NCBI GenBank assembly: GCA_963169055.1
Contig: CAUJFU010000500.1
Span: forward strand, 1 to 35,667
DNA length: 35,667 nt
From: Myxococcota bacterium
Lineage (GTDB): Bacteria > Myxococcota_C > UBA6777
Direction of reading: 5' to 3'
The position numbers and the translations under genes were made by a program. The notes below the pieces were generated by a model. It was not told the DNA's origin, ran no database searches, and saw nothing but the letters and a program-made list of their open reading frames with translations. Shown here one piece after another: positions 34,680 through 35,667 of the stretch (positions are counted from its first letter, which is position 1; each line of letters opens with the position of its first letter).

Positions 34680-34873
34680 TACGCTGCACAAGTTCCAAAA
34701 AAAGAATTGAACTTTTTAATTGCGATCTCGTAAATGATTCCCCTTAAAATATCAAAATACTGAAATTGCTCATGATTCAAATTTCATCGGCAAAGTTATT
34801 TCCTTTTTGTATTCAACAAATTACAAAAAAATCAAAAAAAAGACTTGCGCGATTCAAAACCCTGCGGTATCTC
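34680..34873 (+). promoter_or_regulatory. AT-rich segment with candidate promoter
   Basis: From about 34680 to 34845 the sequence is markedly AT-rich compared with the rest of the window, with A-runs just upstream of TTGCGC (34845-34850), a 17-bp spacer and TATCTC (34868-34873). The A-rich tract would suit an UP element. Predicted start of transcription is near 34880. No gene is recognised in this segment. Confidence 0.45.
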
Positions 34874-34980
34874 ACCAAACCAGTGAGGCGCACAACACAA
34901 CCATGCGCTTCCGACGCTCTCACCGACACGGCATGGGTGAGAGTTTGCGGCTGGGAATCGCGTCCCCGTCGTTGCCGAAT

Positions 34981-34998
34981 AGAAAGGAGGTGATCCAG
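34981..34998 (+). promoter_or_regulatory. 18-nt perfect complement of 16S rRNA 3' end (extreme Shine-Dalgarno)
   Basis: AGAAAGGAGGTGATCCAG is the exact reverse complement of the usual bacterial 16S 3' terminus (CTGGATCACCTCCTTTCT). Flanking sequence does not match 16S, so it is not an rRNA gene fragment. GGAGG is 7 nt before GTG 34998. Confidence 0.8.
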
Positions 34999-35048
34999 TG
35001 GACAAACAGGTGTGTTCTCCGGCTGGTACATGGAGGTTCCAAAGCTGA
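34998..35048 (+). CDS. Possible 16-aa mini-ORF behind the extreme Shine-Dalgarno
   Basis: GTG 34998 to TGA 35046-35048 encodes MDKQVCSPAGTWRFQS. Support comes only from the ideally spaced, unusually long ribosome-binding site; the peptide has no family I recognise and could be a leader or an accident. An overlapping frame is also open to 35148 (ending ...GFGFPDLV), without a ribosome-binding site of its own. Confidence 0.35.
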   Translation: MDKQVCSPAGTWRFQS

Positions 35049-35163
35049 CCGCTCGCTCTGCGCGTGCGTCACTTGCTCGAAGGCGTGTGCAAACACAGCG
35101 CACACAACGGGAAGCGGCTTAGGCTTTGGGTTTCCCGACCTCGTGTAACAAACTAGAATCCCG

Positions 35164-35213
35164 CTGCACGATGCCGACGTCGGACGGTTCCGAGTCATCG
35201 TGCAGTTTTTTTT
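35164..35213 (+). terminator. Rho-independent terminator
   Basis: Perfect 10-bp stem CTGCACGATG (35164-35173) with CATCGTGCAG (35196-35205), followed directly by eight T (35206-35213). An inner palindrome CCGACGTCGG lies in the loop. It ends the short transcription unit at about 34880-35213. Confidence 0.9.
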
Positions 35214-35243
35214 ATTTCCAAAAACCCTTCCCAAAAATCTCTT

Positions 35244-35467
35244 CATCAAAAACCCCGTGTATCTCTCCATCAAAAACCCCGTGTTCGCGGTGTTTCAAGC
35301 GACAGAGCCGTTGTTTTGAAAAACCGTGATCTCTTCGCCAACACGGGGTCAAGGGAGCCGCGCTCCCTTGCGGGGCGTGGGGTGGAACCCCACAAAAAGC
35401 TCTATGGTGGGGCGTGAGGTGGAACCCCACGAAAAGTTCTAGGCGGGGCGTGGAGCAGCGCCTCACA
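35244..35467 (-). repeat. Dispersed multi-hairpin intergenic repeat, copy D with tandem units
   Basis: On the minus strand: three tandem units of about 39 bp built around GTGGGGTTCCACCCCAC-type hairpins, then GGGAGCGCGGCTCCC hairpin, ACCCCGTGTTGGCGAAG, CTGTCGCTTGAAACACCGCG and tail AACACGGGGTTTTTGATG. The tail is itself present twice. It lies between the terminator and the minus-strand M20 gene end, so its orientation fits a 3' element of that gene. Confidence 0.85.
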
Positions 35468-35515
35468 ACAACCATCGAACAAGTTCCCTATATCAATTGA
35501 AAAATGGAAGACGAA

Positions 35516-35667
35516 TCAGCGAATCGAAGAAAGAAAAGTTGCAACATAAAGAAAGCCCATGCGCATTTGATCGAGAGAAAAAGACTCATTGGGCGAATGG
35601 ATGCGATCTTCTTCGAGGCCAAAACCGACAAGGATCGGCGTAGCGCCCGACAGTCGGGCCAATTGCC
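35516..35667 (-). CDS. M20-family metallopeptidase, C-terminal fragment (cut by window edge)
   Basis: Partial gene; only the last 50 codons are inside the window, entering at 35667 and ending at TGA (35516-35518). The translation contains GATPILVGFGLEEDRIHSPNESF and then FSLDQMRMGFLYVATFLSSIR. The GFGL-xxD-x-IHxPNE block is characteristic of the end of M20 dipeptidases/deacylases, where the His is part of the metal-binding or catalytic site. The rest, including the main metal ligands, lies outside the window, so the substrate class (dipeptidase, succinyl-diaminopimelate-type, carboxypeptidase) is open. Confidence 0.85.
   Translation of the reverse strand, partial: QLARLSGATPILVGFGLEEDRIHSPNESFSLDQMRMGFLYVATFLSSIR

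Larger units (their letters stand above)
34880..35213 (+). ncRNA. Candidate short structured transcript with 16S-complementary segment
   Basis: Approximate unit from the candidate promoter to the terminator. It contains CTCAC/GTGAG (34871-34887), CTCTCACC/GGTGAGAG (34917-34924 with 34936-34943), AGAAAGGAGGTGATCCAG (34981-34998) and GTGTGC/GCACAC (35085-35105). The family is not recognised (not tRNA, tmRNA, RNase P or SRP RNA by eye). It may be a small RNA or a mini-gene mRNA (see 34998-35048). Confidence 0.4.

Noticed and set aside
34981-34998. Fragment of a 16S rRNA gene
   Set aside because: Only the last 18 nt match; sequence before and after diverges at once from 16S and from a spacer with tRNA.
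34807-35148. 113-aa open frame across the small transcription unit
   Set aside because: Starts in AT-rich non-coding sequence without a ribosome-binding site and shows no codon bias typical of the neighbours; a shorter in-frame version remains possible but unsupported.

Overview
The window is a moderately GC-rich bacterial chromosome segment (GC a little over half by eye). Several signatures point to Myxococcota or a related delta-proteobacterial lineage such as the Bradymonadota: an AgmX/PglI-type C-terminal domain on a very long periplasmic protein, a Cys-rich lipoprotein of many CxxG/CxxC-like modules, a MopE-like Cys/Asp motif in a second lipoprotein, a PknB-type kinase with a C-terminal membrane domain, and a TraR/DksA zinc-finger protein. 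GC is low for classical myxobacteria, so the assignment is tentative. No tRNA, rRNA, CRISPR array, transposase or phage gene was recognised.

Layout: (1) 74-3818 (+) holds a GH13 amylase-like enzyme, an NhaA Na+/H+ antiporter and a RidA-family protein. (2) 4066-13816 (-) holds two exceptionally long secreted or anchored proteins: a 2106-aa macroglobulin-like protein, then a 1050-aa protein ending in a TonB/AgmX-like domain. (3) 14237-15207 (+) holds a DksA/TraR-type zinc-finger gene and a TARG1/DarG-like macro-domain gene. The 3' end of each has been duplicated downstream, and a 115-bp near-perfect palindrome fills the gap between the two copies of the macro-gene tail. (4) 15436-17739 (-) encodes the Cys-rich lipoprotein. 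(5) 18008-25297 (+) is a six-gene co-directional cluster: ATP-grasp, ATP-grasp, S51 (cyanophycinase/PepE-like) peptidase, esterase with an N-terminal E-set domain, second esterase, third ATP-grasp. It is followed by a C39-like peptidase with two peptidoglycan-binding domains (25594-27069). (6) 27081-31469 (-) is a signalling pair: a PAS-GGDEF-EAL membrane protein and a Ser/Thr kinase. (7) 31695-34439 (+) is a tight run: lipoprotein, YfcE-like phosphoesterase, purB. (8) 34440-35667 has no long gene. It contains repeats, a short structured transcription unit with an 18-nt perfect complement to the 3' end of 16S rRNA and a strong terminator, and the 3' end of an M20 peptidase gene on the minus strand.

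The best candidate for an undescribed system is the 18008-25297 cluster. Three paralogous ATP-grasp enzymes share a 'THMEW' signature and would form amide or peptide bonds. The S51 protein resembles enzymes that cleave such products, and two related serine esterases could trim or transfer acyl groups. This suggests synthesis and turnover of a small peptide or amide-linked metabolite; the substrate cannot be read from the sequence.

Two families of short non-coding repeats punctuate gene 3' ends: a roughly 125-bp multi-hairpin element (four copies, at about 3.2, 3.9, 34.5 and 35.3 kb) and a 'GGGGCAGC...GGCTGCCC' palindrome (two copies, at about 15.3 and 25.3 kb). GATC is clearly over-represented in the genes because codons ending in G are preferred before ATC (Ile).
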